In this document: positions 22,568 to 33,154 of the stretch, piece after piece
How the letters are laid out: every line of letters starts with the position of its first letter
Position numbering within the stretch: position 1 is the stretch's first letter
Assembly (NCBI GenBank): GCA_949752735.1
Contig: OX457043.1
Location: forward strand, 38,876,105 to 38,940,104
Length of the DNA stretch: 64,000 nucleotides
Origin: Lumbricus terrestris
Lineage: Eukaryota > Annelida > Clitellata > Crassiclitellata > Lumbricidae
Direction of reading: 5' to 3'
Notes under the pieces: generated by a model
Told to the model about the DNA's origin: nothing
Database searches by the model: none
The model's input: only the letters and a program-made list of their open reading frames with translations
Program-made: the position numbers and the translations under genes

Positions 22568-25017
22568 AGTTCTGCAAGTCCTGTGAGAAGTGTCAGCTGA
22601 AAGCACGAAGTTTGGTGATGGATCGAGTGCCGATTACACCAATACCAAGAGAGGATGTGCCGTTCAGAAGAATGACCATGGACGTCGTAGGACCGATCGA
22701 ACCGACTTCAGCAGCAGGGCATAAGTATTGTTTGTGCATCGTGGACTCATGTACAAGATGGCCGACAATATTCTTGATGAAGTCATTGACCGCCAAGGCT
22801 GTATGCGAAGCTTTGATGAAGCTGTTCATGGATGTGGGAGTTCCGTCAGTGATCACGAGCGACAGAGGGACGAATTTTACAGCCAGTCTAACAAGAGAAT
22901 TTCTGAAACTGATGGGATGTTGTCCTCGATTCGATTCGCCAGGACATCCAGAAGCGGCAGGTTTGGTGGAGAGATGGAATCAAACGTTCAAGAAAATGAT
23001 TCATCATGTCGTTGTGGAAAATCCGAGACAGTGGCATAAAATTATTCCATTTACAGTCTGGGCATTGAGAGAAGTGCCTAACGCAACTACAGGAGTGGCA
23101 CCGTATTTGTTGGTCTATGGAAAGTTGCCGAGAGGACCACTCACCATCCTTAAAGAAAGCTGGACCAAAGAAATAAATCTACCGCCGAACATTGGAGTGC
23201 AACCGGCAAAATACCTGAAAAATTTAAGAGCAGACATGGAAAAGGCCTTGACATTCGCCGAGAGCTGTGCTGGAGAAAAGCAAAAACAGTACGCCAGTCA
23301 GTACAACAAAAGAGCAAAAGATAAAGAATTCGAACCAGGAGAGAACGTCATCGTGCTGTATCCTACGTCAACCAATAAATTGATCTCCCGATGGCATGGT
23401 CCATGCAAGGTCCTGCAAAGAAGATCCAAATATTCGTATCTGGTGGACATGAACGAAAACGGTCGACGGATTATTCATGCTAACAAGATGAGGAAGTTCA
23501 TTACGAGAACATTGTCTTGTGGTCTGATCGTGGAAGAGGATGACGAATTTGGATCAGTGGTAGAAATACCGCTGAAGGAAGACTATTCAGAGACAAAACA
23601 GAAGTCACTTCAATTGGATTACGAACAAATTGGACATCTGACCAGCGAACAGCAGAAACAATTACTGGATGTACTGAATCGATATGCTGACAGATTCTCA
23701 GACAAACCGGGATTATGTACATTGGTAGAACACGAAGTGGTGCTGAGACCGGACTTTCGAGAAAAAGAATTCGCGGCATATCGAATACCATTAATATATC
23801 GAGCAGAAGTGGAAAAACAAATACAAGAGATGCTGAAAGAAAACATCATTCAACCATCGTCAAGCAGAATGGCAAGTCCACTTGTCATCGTCAAAAAGAA
23901 GAATGGATCCTTGAGATTGGCTTGTGACTACAGGTACATTAACTCTTTTACTGAAAATTGTCGATATCCGATGCCAATCGTCAACGATGTCTTGAGCAAA
24001 GTTGGAAAATCCAAGTTCATTTCTGTTCTGGACTGTCGCAGTGCATATTGGACTTGTCCTGTGAAAAAGAGTGACCAATGGAAGACTGCGTTCGTTACAC
24101 ATGATGGACTGTATGAATTTACGCGTGTTCCTTTTGGAATGATTAACTCTGGACGGACTTTTGTAAAAGCGATCAATATGATTTTGCAACCGATTCATGA
24201 GTTTACTGAACCTTATGTTGATGACATTGCTGTGCATTCTAATGATTGGGACATTCATTTGAGACATTTGGAATTATTTTTGAAACAAATAAGACTGCAT
24301 AATGTAACATTGAACTTGAAGAAATGTGTGTTTGGTAAGAGTGAGGTGAAGTTCATCGGTCACCTCATAGGATCAGGAAAGAAGATGATGAATCCAGACA
24401 GGATTGACAGTTTAATTAATTTGAAGAAACCTGAAACTAGGAAGGAAGTGAAGCAAGTCTTAGGATTTTTCGGATTTTACAGACAGTTTATTTGTAATTT
24501 TGCTGAAATTGCTAAACCATTGACAGACTTGACTAGCAAGAAAGTACCTGATAACATTGTTTGGACTGATGCACATCAGAAAGCCTTTGATTCCCTTAAG
24601 CAGATTGTCTTATCAAATGTGATTCTATATATGTTTGAGGTTGGGAAACCATTTAATTTGTACTGTGATAGCAGTGATTTTGCTGTGGGAGCTGTCCTAT
24701 CTCAGGTGGACGAGGAAGGGATAGAACGTCCCGTTTCATTTATCAGTCAGAAGCTGACAGATACTCAGAGGAGGTGGGCGACGATTGAGAAGGAAGCCTA
24801 TGCGATCATATGGGCTTTAAACAAGTTGAAAGAAATTCTTATTGGTTCTAAAATCAATGTGTTTACGGACCATAACCCTTTAGTTTATTTGACTGAATCA
24901 ATGTCGAAATCTGCTAAATTAGTCAGATGGTCTTTATCATTGCAAAATTTTGACATTCTATTGAACTATAAGAAAGGTAAATTGAATGTAGTAGCCGATT
25001 GTCTGTCTAGATTGTAG
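22549..25017 (+). CDS. ORF2: integrase, reverse transcriptase, RNase H
   Basis: 822 codons from the first ATG, in the -1 frame relative to ORF1 and overlapping it by 19 nt. That ATG is probably not a real start, because the domain it opens is already half encoded by ORF1. It carries the integrase zinc-finger cysteines (12 and 15), a DDE core with Asp45, Asp105 and Glu141 at the canonical D-35-E spacing, and a GPY/F-like module (about 281-300). Reverse transcriptase spans about 370-650, with Asp495 and a YVDD box at 556-559. RNase H spans about 700-822, with Asp707, Glu749, Asp774 and Asp817. No chromodomain and no envelope follow. Integrase ahead of reverse transcriptase, with Ty3/gypsy-type sequences such as the FIGHLI and LGFFGFYRQF boxes, points to the Gmr1 group. 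Confidence 0.93.
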   Translation: MRRDVVKFCKSCEKCQLKARSLVMDRVPITPIPREDVPFRRMTMDVVGPIEPTSAAGHKYCLCIVDSCTRWPTIFLMKSLTAKAVCEALMKLFMDVGVPSVITSDRGTNFTASLTREFLKLMGCCPRFDSPGHPEAAGLVERWNQTFKKMIHHVVVENPRQWHKIIPFTVWALREVPNATTGVAPYLLVYGKLPRGPLTILKESWTKEINLPPNIGVQPAKYLKNLRADMEKALTFAESCAGEKQKQYASQYNKRAKDKEFEPGENVIVLYPTSTNKLISRWHGPCKVLQRRSKYSYLVDMNENGRRIIHANKMRKFITRTLSCGLIVEEDDEFGSVVEIPLKEDYSETKQKSLQLDYEQIGHLTSEQQKQLLDVLNRYADRFSDKPGLCTLVEHEVVLRPDFREKEFAAYRIPLIYRAEVEKQIQEMLKENIIQPSSSRMASPLVIVKKKNGSLRLACDYRYINSFTENCRYPMPIVNDVLSKVGKSKFISVLDCRSAYWTCPVKKSDQWKTAFVTHDGLYEFTRVPFGMINSGRTFVKAINMILQPIHEFTEPYVDDIAVHSNDWDIHLRHLELFLKQIRLHNVTLNLKKCVFGKSEVKFIGHLIGSGKKMMNPDRIDSLINLKKPETRKEVKQVLGFFGFYRQFICNFAEIAKPLTDLTSKKVPDNIVWTDAHQKAFDSLKQIVLSNVILYMFEVGKPFNLYCDSSDFAVGAVLSQVDEEGIERPVSFISQKLTDTQRRWATIEKEAYAIIWALNKLKEILIGSKINVFTDHNPLVYLTESMSKSAKLVRWSLSLQNFDILLNYKKGKLNVVADCLSRL

Positions 25018-25110
25018 TATAAGATATTTTATGATGTATTATGTTATGGACTATTTGCATTGTTTAGTTAAGATACGTTCGCTAATTTTTATAGATAATT
25101 AGCTCTCTTT

Positions 25111-25127
25111 AAAAGAAAGGAAGGAGG
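25111..25127 (+). promoter_or_regulatory. polypurine tract
   Basis: AAAAGAAAGGAAGGAGG is an uninterrupted 17-nt purine run ending 3 nt before the 3' LTR, the expected primer for plus-strand DNA synthesis. The stretch between the ORF2 stop and this tract (25018-25110) shows nothing else. Confidence 0.9.
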
Positions 25128-25130
25128 TAA

Positions 25131-25589
25131 TGTGAGCTATTGTTGTATAGTCTATTTAGTCCGTTGATGTTTAGGCGTACGACTAGACCAGCTCAAGGTC
25201 AGCGTCTAGACAGTTAGGCCTGCAGGTGCCAGACTGGCGGGAAAGTTTAGCGCGGCTCGGCCGACCGTCGCCGGAGAGCGCGCGAGAGAGAGAGAGTAGA
25301 AGACGTTTTAGAGAACAGTGGAGTTAGATAATGATAGTTGCGTTGCTGTCGTAGAATTCAAGCGTTTGTCGTCGTTGATCTATTGTTGTGTTATCTGCGT
25401 GTTTTATGAACGAAGAAGAAGAAAATACAAGAAACAGAGCTTTGTTGTAATTGAACAAGTTAAGAACTTTAGAGATTTATACACTAGCTTTAGATATCGA
25501 AATACAGTGACTAGGCTAGGTGTAGGCTACGCTACTGAACACAAGGGGAAAAACGGGAGAAAACTTTGAAGGTCAATTGGGTGTTGACA
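25131..25589 (+). repeat. 3' LTR
   Basis: 459 bp, with the same ends and no difference from the 5' LTR found by eye. The polypurine tract lies immediately upstream and the target duplication GACAG follows directly. Confidence 0.96.
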
Positions 25590-25594
25590 GACAG
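25590..25594. repeat. target-site duplication, right copy (GACAG)
   Basis: Right copy of the 5-bp duplication. The satellite continues with TGTCTGTCTGTAATG, as at 553 or 8426. Confidence 0.93.
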
Positions 25595-25652
25595 TGTCTG
25601 TCTGTAATGTCTGCTGTTGTTTTCCCACACTTTCTTTCGTCAATTCTCTCAG
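25595..25652. repeat. foldback hairpin 11 (class A), right arm
   Basis: The right arm starts at TGTCTGTCTGTAATG after the duplicated GACAG and ends TTTCGTCAATTCTCTCAG. It completes the hairpin interrupted at 18252. Confidence 0.93.
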
Positions 25653-26923
25653 TTTTTGATTTCTACTGTTTCTCTTTCTCTTTCTGTTGTCGTCACTGTC
25701 TGTCTGATGTTTCTGCTGTCGATTTCCATTCTTTGTTTCGTCAATTCTCTCAGTCCTTGATTTCTGATGTATTTCTTTCCTTTTCTTTGTCGTCACTGTC
25801 TGTATTTGTTGTTTCTGCTGTCGTTTTCCATTCTCTCTTTCGTCAATTCTCTCAGTCCTTGATTTCCTATGTTTTTCTTTCCTTTTCTTTGTGTTCGCTG
25901 TCTGTATTTGTTGTTTCTGCTGTCGTTTTCCATTCTTTCTTTCGTCAATTCTCTCAGTCCTTGATTTCTGATGTATTTCTTTCCTTTTCTTTGTCGTCAC
26001 TTTCTGTATTTGTTGTTTCTGCTGTCGATTTCCATTCTTTCTTTCGTCAATTTTCTCAGTCCTTGATTTCTATTGTTTTTCTTTCCTTTTCTTTGTGTTC
26101 GCTGTCTGTATTTGTTGTTTCTGCTGTCGATTTCCATTCTTTCTTTCGTCAATTCTCTCAGTCCTTGATTTCCTATGTATTTATTTCCTTTTCTGTGTCG
26201 TCACTGTCTGTATTTGTTGTTTCCTGCTGTCGATTTCCATTCTTTCTTTCGTCAATTCTCTCAGTCTTTGATTTCTGATGTATTTCTTTCCTTTTCTGTG
26301 TCGTCACGGTGTGTGTTTGTTGTTTCTGCTGTTGTTTTCCCACTATTTCTTTCGTCAATTCTCTCAGTCCTCGTTTTCTGCTGTATCTCTTTCTCTTTGT
26401 TAAGTCGTCACTGTCTGTCTGTAATGTCTGCTGTCGTTTTCACCACTCTTTCTTTCGTCAATTCTCTCAGTCCTTGATTTCTATTGTTTTTCTTTCCTTT
26501 TCTTTGTGTTCGCTGTCTGTATTTGTTGTTTCTGCTGTCGATTTCCATTCTTTCTTTCGTGAATTCTCTCAGTCCTTGATTTCCTATGTATTTATTTCCT
26601 TTTCTGTGTCGTCACGGTCTGTGTTTGTTGTTTCTGCTGTCGATTTCCACTCTTTCTTTCGTCAATTCTCTCAGTCCTTGATTTCTGATGTATTTCTTTC
26701 CTTTTCTTTGTCGTCACTTTCTGTATTTGTTGTTTCTGCTGTCGATTTCCATTCTTTCTTTCGTCAATTCTCTCAGTCCTTGATTTATGATTTATTTCTT
26801 TCCTTTTCTTTGTCGTTACTGTCTGTATTTGTTGTTTCTGCTGTCGATTTCCATTCTTTCTTTCGTCAATTCTCTCAGTCCTTGATTTCCGCTCTCAATC
26901 TTTCTCTCTATCTTTCTTCGTCA

Positions 26924-27038
26924 CTCAGAATTGACGAAAGTTAGAGTGGGGACAACATCAGCAGAAGCACAGACGGACAGTGTCTCACTGTAATGTCTGC
27001 TGTTGTTTTCCCACACTTTCTTTCGTCAATTCTCTCAG
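26924..27038. repeat. foldback hairpin 12 (class D)
   Basis: Dyad at about 26980. The left arm carries GCAGAAGCACAG. Its tip has CTCACTG, where other D copies read CTGACTG. It is the first D copy in the window. Confidence 0.93.
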
Positions 27039-28699
27039 TCCTTGATTTCTGCTGTATTTCTTTCTCTTTCTGTTGTCGTCACTGTCTGTCTGATGTTTCT
27101 GCTGTTGTTTTCCCACTCTTTCTTTCGTCAATTCTCTCAGTGCTTGATTTCTGCTGTACCTCTTTCTCTTTGTTAAGTCGTCACTGTCTGTCTGATATTT
27201 CTGCTGTCGTTTTCACCATTTTTTCTTTCGTCAGTTCTCTCAGTCCTTGATTTCTGATGTATTTCTTTCCTTTTCTTTGTCGTCACTGTCTGTATTTGTT
27301 GTTTCTGCTGTCGATTTCCAATCTTTCTTTCGTCAATTCTCTCAGTCCTTGATTTCTATTGTTTTTCTTTATTTTTCTTTGTGTTTGCTGTCTGTATTTG
27401 TTGTTTCTGCTGTCGATTTCCATTCTTTCTTTCGTCAATTCTCTCAGTCCTTGATTTCTATTGTTTTTCTTTATTTTTCTTTGTGTTTGCTGTCTGTATT
27501 TGTTGTTTCTGCTGTCGATTTCCATTCTTTCTTTCGTCATTTCTCTCAGTCCTTGATTTCCTATGTATTTATTTCCTTTTCTGTGTCGTCACGGTCTGTG
27601 TTTGTTGTTTCTGCTGTCGATTTCCACTCTTTCTGTCGTCAATTCTCTCAGTCCTTGATTTATGATGTATTTCTTTTCTTTTCTTTGTCGTTACTGTCTG
27701 TATTTGTTGTTTCTGCTGTCGATTTCCACTCTTTCTGTCGTCAATTCTCTCAGTCCTTGATTTTCCATGTATTTCTTTTCTTTTCTTTGTGTTCGCTGTC
27801 TGTATTTGTTGTTTCTGCTGTCGTTTTCACCACTCTTTCTTTCGTCAATTCTCTCAGTCCTTGATTTTTGATGTATTTCTTTTTTTTTCTTTGCCATCAC
27901 TGTCTTCGTTTGTTGTTTCTGCTGTCGATTTCCATTCTTTCGTTCGTCAATTCTCTCAGTCCTTGATTTCCTATGTATTTCTTTCCTTTTCTGTGTCGTC
28001 ACGGTCTGTGTTTGTTGTTTCTGCTGTCGTTTTCACCACTCTTTCTTTCATCAATTCTCTCAGTCTTTGATTTCTGCTGTATTTCTTTCTCTTTCTGTTG
28101 TCGTCACTGTCTGTCTGATGTTTCTGCTGTTGTTTTCCCACTCTTTCTTTCGTCAATTCTCTCAGTCCTTGATTTCTGCTGTATCTCTTTCTCTTTCTGT
28201 TGTCGTCACTGTCTGTCTGATGTTTCTGCTGTTGTTTTCCCACTCTTTCTTTCGTCAATTCTCTCAGTCCTTGATTTCTGATGTATTTCTTTCCTTTTCT
28301 TTGTCGTCACTGTCTGTATTAGTTGTTTCTGCTGTCGATTTCCATTCTTTCTTTCGTCAATTCTCTCAGTCCTTGATTTCTATTGTTTTTCTTTATTTTT
28401 CTTTGTGTTCGCTGTCTGTATTTGTTGTTTCTGCTGTCATTTTCCATTCTCTCTTTCGTCAATTCTCTCAGTCCTTGATTTCCTATGTTTTTCTTTCCTT
28501 TTCTTTGTGTTCGCTGTCTGTATTTGTTGTTTCTGCTGTCGTTTTCCATTCTTTCTTTCGTCAATTCTCTCAGTCCTTGATTTCTGATGTATTTCTTTCC
28601 TTTTCTTTGTCGTCACTTTCTGTATTTGTTGTTTCTGCTGTCGATTTCCATTCTTTCTTTCGTCAATTTTCTCAGTCCTTGATTTCTATTGTTTTTCTT

Positions 28700-28780
28700 T
28701 CCTTTTCTTTGTGTTCGCTGTCTGTATTTGTTGTTTCTGCTGTCGATTTCCATTCTTTCTTCCGTCAATTCTCTTAGTCC
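28700..28780 (+). other. recombination joint inside unit 4
   Basis: Left of about 28,740 the sequence follows the D-to-E path (compare 36,230). From CTTCCGTCAATTCTCTTAG onward it follows the A-to-B path found at 8,966 and 13,802. This explains the unique D-to-B spacing of 2,819 bp. Confidence 0.7.
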
Positions 28781-29742
28781 TTGATTTCTGATGTATTTCT
28801 TTCCTTTTCTTTGTCGTCACTTTCTGTATTTGTTGTTTCTGCTGTCGATTTCCATTCTTTCTTTCGTCATTTCTCTCAGTCCTTGATTTATGATTTATTT
28901 CTTTCCTTTTCTTTGTCGTTACTGTCTGTATTTGTTGTTTCTGCTGTTGTTTTCCCACTCTTTCTTTCGTCAATTTTCTCAGTGCTTGATTTCTGCTGTA
29001 CCTCTTTCTCTTTGTTAAGTCGTCACTGTCTGTCTGATATTTCTGCTGTTGTTTTCACCATTTTTTCTTTCGTCAATTCTCTCAGTCCTTGATTTCTGAT
29101 GTATTTCTTTCCTTTTCTTTGTCGTCACTGTCTGTATTTGTTGTTTCTGCTGTCGATTTCCATTCTCTCTTTCGTCAATTCTCTCAGTCCTTGATTTCTG
29201 ATGTATTTCTTTCTTTTTCTTTGTCGTCCTTGTCTGTATTTGTTGTTTCTGCTGTCGATTTCCATTCTTTCTTTCGTCAATTCTCTCAGTCCTTGATTTC
29301 TATTGTTTTTCTTTATTTTTCTTTGTGTTCGCTGTCTGTATTTGTTGTTTCTGCTGTCGATTTCCATTCTTTCTTTCGTCAATTCTCTCAGTCCTTGATT
29401 TCCTATGTATTTATTTCCTTTTCTGTGTCGTCACGGTCTGTGTTTGTTGTTTCTGCTGTCGATTTCCACTCTTTCTGTCGTCAATTCTCTCAGTCCTTGA
29501 TTTCTGATGTATTTCTTTCCTTTTCTTTGTCGTCACTTTCTGTATTTGTTGTTTCTGCTGTCGATTTCCATTCTTTCTTTCGTCAATTCTCTCAGTCCTT
29601 GATTTATGATGTATTTCTTTTCTTTTCTTTGTCGTCACTTTCTGTATTTGTTGTTTCTGCTGTCGATTTCCATTCTTGCTTTCGTCAATTCTCTCAGTCC
29701 TTGATTTCTGCTCTCAATCTTTCTCTCTATCTTTCTTCGTCA

Positions 29743-29857
29743 CTCAGAATTGACGAAAGTTAGAGTGGGGACAACATCAGCAGAAACACAGACGGACAGT
29801 GTCTGACTGTAATGTCTGCTGTTGTTTTCCCACACTTTCTTTCGTCAATTCTCTCAG
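29743..29857. repeat. foldback hairpin 13 (class B)
   Basis: Dyad at about 29799. The only B copy right of the retrotransposon. It lies 2,819 bp after a D hairpin, a spacing seen nowhere else. Confidence 0.93.
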
Positions 29858-30823
29858 TCCTTGATTTCTGCTGTATTTCTTTCTCTTTCTGTTGTCGTCA
29901 CTGTCTGTCTGATGTTTCTGCTGTTGTTTTCCCACTCTTTCTTTCGTCAATTCTCTCAGTGCTTGATTTCTGCTGTACCTCTTTCTCTTTGTTAAGTCGT
30001 CATTGTCTGTCTGATATTTCTGCTGTCGTTTTCACCATTTTTTCTTTCGTCAATTCTCTCAGTCCTTGATTTCTGATGTATTTCTTTCCTTTTCTTTGTC
30101 GTCACTGTCTGTATTTGTTGTTTCTGCTGTCGATTTCCATTCTTTCTTTCGTCAATTCTCTCAGTCCTTGATTTCTATTGTTTTTCTTTCCTTTTCTTTG
30201 TGTTCGCTGTCTGTATTTGTTGTTTCTGCTGTCGATTTCCATTCTTTCTTTCGTCAATTCTCTCAGTCCTTGATTTCCTATGTATTTATTTCCTTTTCTG
30301 TGTCGTCACGGTCTGTGTTTGTTGTTTCTGCTGTCAATTTCCACTCTTTCTGTCGTCAATTCTCTCAGTCCTTGATTTCTGATGTATTTCTTTCCTTTTC
30401 TTTGTCGTCACTTTCTGTATTTGTTGTTTCTGCTGTCGATTTCCATTCTTTCTTTCGTCAATTCTCTCAGTCCTTGATTTATGATGTATTTCTTTTCTTT
30501 TCTTTGTCGTCACTTTCTGTATTTGTTGTTTCTGCTGTCGATTTCCATTCTTTCTTTCGTCAATTCTCTCAGTCCTTGATTTATGATGTATTTCTTTTCT
30601 TTTCTTTGTCGTCACTTTCTGTATTTGTTGTTTCTGCTGTCGTTTTCACCATTCTTTCTTTCGTCAATTCTCTCAGTCCTTGATTTATGATGTATTTCTT
30701 TTCTTTTCTTTGTCGTCACTTTCTGTATTTGTTGTTTCTGCTGTCGATTTCCATTCTCACTTTCGTCAATTCTCTCAGTCCTTGATTTCTGCTGTCAATC
30801 TTTCTCTCTATCTTTCTTCGTCA

Positions 30824-30938
30824 CTCAGAACTGACGAAACTTAGAGTGGGGACAACATCAGCAGAAACACAGACGAACAGTGTCTGACTGTAATGTCTGC
30901 TGTTGTTTTCCCACACTTTCTTTCGTCAATTCTCTCAG
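30824..30938. repeat. foldback hairpin 14 (class C)
   Basis: Dyad at about 30880. The AGACGAACAG form. The next A follows after 2,216 bp, one monomer less than the usual 2,318. Confidence 0.93.
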
Positions 30939-33039
30939 TCCTTGAGTTCTGCTGTATTTCTTTCTCTTTCTGTTGTCGTCACTGTCTGTCTGATGTTTCT
31001 GCTGTTGTTTTCCCACTCTTTCTTTCGTCAATTCTCTCAGTGCTTGATTTCTGCTGTACCACTTTCTCTTTGTTAAGTCGTCACTGTCTGTCTGATATTT
31101 CTGCTGTCGTTTTCACCATTCTTTCTTTCGTCAATTCTCTGAGTCCTCGTTTTCTGCTGTATCTCTTTCTCTTTGTTAAGTCTTCACTGTCTGTCTGATA
31201 TTTCTGCTGTCGTTTTCACCATTCTTTCTTTCGTCAATTCTCTCAGTCCTTTATTTCTGATGTATTTCTTTCCTTTTCTTTGTCGTCACTGTCTGTATTT
31301 GTTGTTTCTGCTGTCGATTTCCATTCTTTCTTTCGTCAGTTCTCTCAGTCCTTGATTTCTGATGTATTTCTTTCCTTTTCTTTGTCGTCACTGTCTGTAT
31401 TTGTTGTTTCTGCTGTCGATTTCCATTCTTTCTTTCGTCAATTCTCTCAGTCCTTGATTTCTATTGTTTTTCTTTATTTTTCTTTGTGTTCGCTGTCTGT
31501 ATTTGTTGTTTCTGCTGTCGATTTCCATTCTTTCTTTCGTCAATTCTCTCAGTCCTTGATTTCCTATGTATTTATTTCCTTTTCTGTGTCGTCACGGTCT
31601 GTGTTTGTTGTTTCTGCTGTCGATTTCCACTCTTTCTTTCGTCAATTCTCTCAGTCCTTGATTTCTGATGTATTTCTTTTCTTTTCTTTGTCGTCACTTT
31701 CTGTATTTGTTGTTTCTGCTGTCGATTTCCATTCTTTCTTTCGTCAATTCTCTCAGTCCTTGATTTCTGATGTATTTCTTTCCTTTTCTTTGTCGTCACT
31801 GTCTGTATTTGTTGTTTCTGCTCTTGATTTCCATTCTTTCTTTCATCAATTCTCTCAGTCCTTGATTTCTGATGTATTTCTTTCCTTTTCTTTGTCGTCA
31901 CTGTCTGTATTTGTTGTCTCTGCTGTCGTTTTCACCACTCTTTCTTTCGTCAATTCTCTCAGTCCTTGATTTCTGATGTATTTCTTTCCTTTTCTTTGTC
32001 GTCACTTTCTGTATTTGTTGTCTCTGCTGTCGATTTCCATTCTTTCTTTCGTCAATTCTCTCAGTCCTTGATTTCTGATGTATATATTTCTTTCCTTTTC
32101 TTCGTCGCCGCTGTCTGTATTTGTTGTTTCTGCTGTCGATTTCCATTCTTTCTTTCGTCAATTCTCTCAGTCCTTGATTTCTGATGTATTTCTTTCCTTT
32201 TCTTTGTCGTCTCTGTCTGTATTTGTTGTACCTGCTGTCGATTTCCATTCTTTCTTTCGTCAATTCTCTCAGTCCTTGATTTCTGATGTATTGCTTATCT
32301 TTTCTTTGTCGTCACGGTCTGTGATTGTTGTTTCTGCTGTCGTTTTCACCACTCTTTCTTTCGTCAATTCTCTCAGTTCTTGATTTCTGATGTATTTCTA
32401 ATCTTTTCTTTGTCGTCACGGTCTGTGTTTGTTGTTTCTGCTGTCGTTTTCACCACTCTTTCTTTCGTCAATTCTCTCAGTCCTTGTCTTGTGCTGCATT
32501 TCTTTCTCTTTCTTATGTCGTCACTTTCTGTCTATGTTTCTGCTGTCGTTTTCACCACTCTTTCTTTCGACAATTCTCTCAGTCCTTGATTTCCCATGTA
32601 TTTCTTATCTTTTCTTTGTCGTCACGGTCTGTGTTTGTTGTTTCTGCTGTCGTTTTCACCACTCTTTCTTTCGTCAATTCTCTCAGTTCTTGATTTTTGA
32701 TGTATTTCTTTCCTTTTCTTTGTCATCACTGTCTTTGTTTGTTGTTTCTGCTGTCGATTTCCATTCTTTCGTTCGTCAATTCTCTCAGTCCTTGATTTCC
32801 TATGTATTTCTTTCCTTTTCTGTGTCGTCACGGTCTGTGTTTGTTGTTTCTGCTGTCCTTTTCACAACTCTTTCTTTCGTCAATTCTCTCAGTCCTTGAT
32901 TTCTATTGTTTTTCTTTCCTTTTCTTTGTCGTCACTGTCTGTATTTGTTGTTTCTGCTGTCGATTTCCATTCTTTCGTTCGTCAATTCTCTCAGTCTTTG
33001 ATTTTTGCTGTCAAGCTTTCTCTCTATCTTTCTTCGTCA

Positions 33040-33154
33040 CTCAGAATTGACGAAAGTTAGAGTGGGGACAACATCAGCAGAAACACAGACGGACAGTGTC
33101 TGTCTGTAATGTCTGCTGTTGTTTTCCCACACTTTCTTTCGTCAATTCTCTCAG
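33040..33154. repeat. foldback hairpin 15 (class A)
   Basis: Dyad at about 33096. Its right flank matches that of the interrupted hairpin at 25652. A D hairpin follows at 1,386 bp. Confidence 0.93.

Larger units (their letters stand above)
18253..25589 (+). mobile_element. Gmr1-like Ty3/gypsy LTR retrotransposon
   Basis: This is a full-length element of 7,337 bp in the plus orientation. In order it holds a 5' LTR, primer binding site, leader, ORF1 (Gag, protease, start of integrase), ORF2 (integrase, reverse transcriptase, RNase H), polypurine tract and 3' LTR. A 5-bp GACAG duplication flanks it. The reverse transcriptase and RNase H look like Ty3/gypsy, but integrase precedes them, an order known from Ty1/copia and, within Ty3/gypsy, from the Gmr1 group. 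No envelope gene and no chromodomain are visible. The LTRs look identical and every catalytic motif I searched for is present. The only visible defect is a frame change inside the integrase zinc finger. Base composition (A/G-rich plus strand) contrasts sharply with the C/T-rich satellite around it. Confidence 0.95.
18196..33039 (+). repeat. higher-order unit 4, A-D-B-C, split by retrotransposon
   Basis: Without the element and one copy of its target duplication (7,342 bp) the unit is 7,502 bp. Hairpins lie at 18196/25652 (A, split), 26924 (D), 29743 (B) and 30824 (C). The unit is a hybrid. It begins like units 5-7 (A to D, 1,386 bp), and near 28,740 it switches to the A-to-B type sequence seen around 8,960 and 13,800. 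Confidence 0.8.

Noticed and set aside
25018..25130. Envelope or other third gene after pol
   Set aside because: Only 113 bp separate the ORF2 stop from the 3' LTR, and they hold just a short tail and the polypurine tract.
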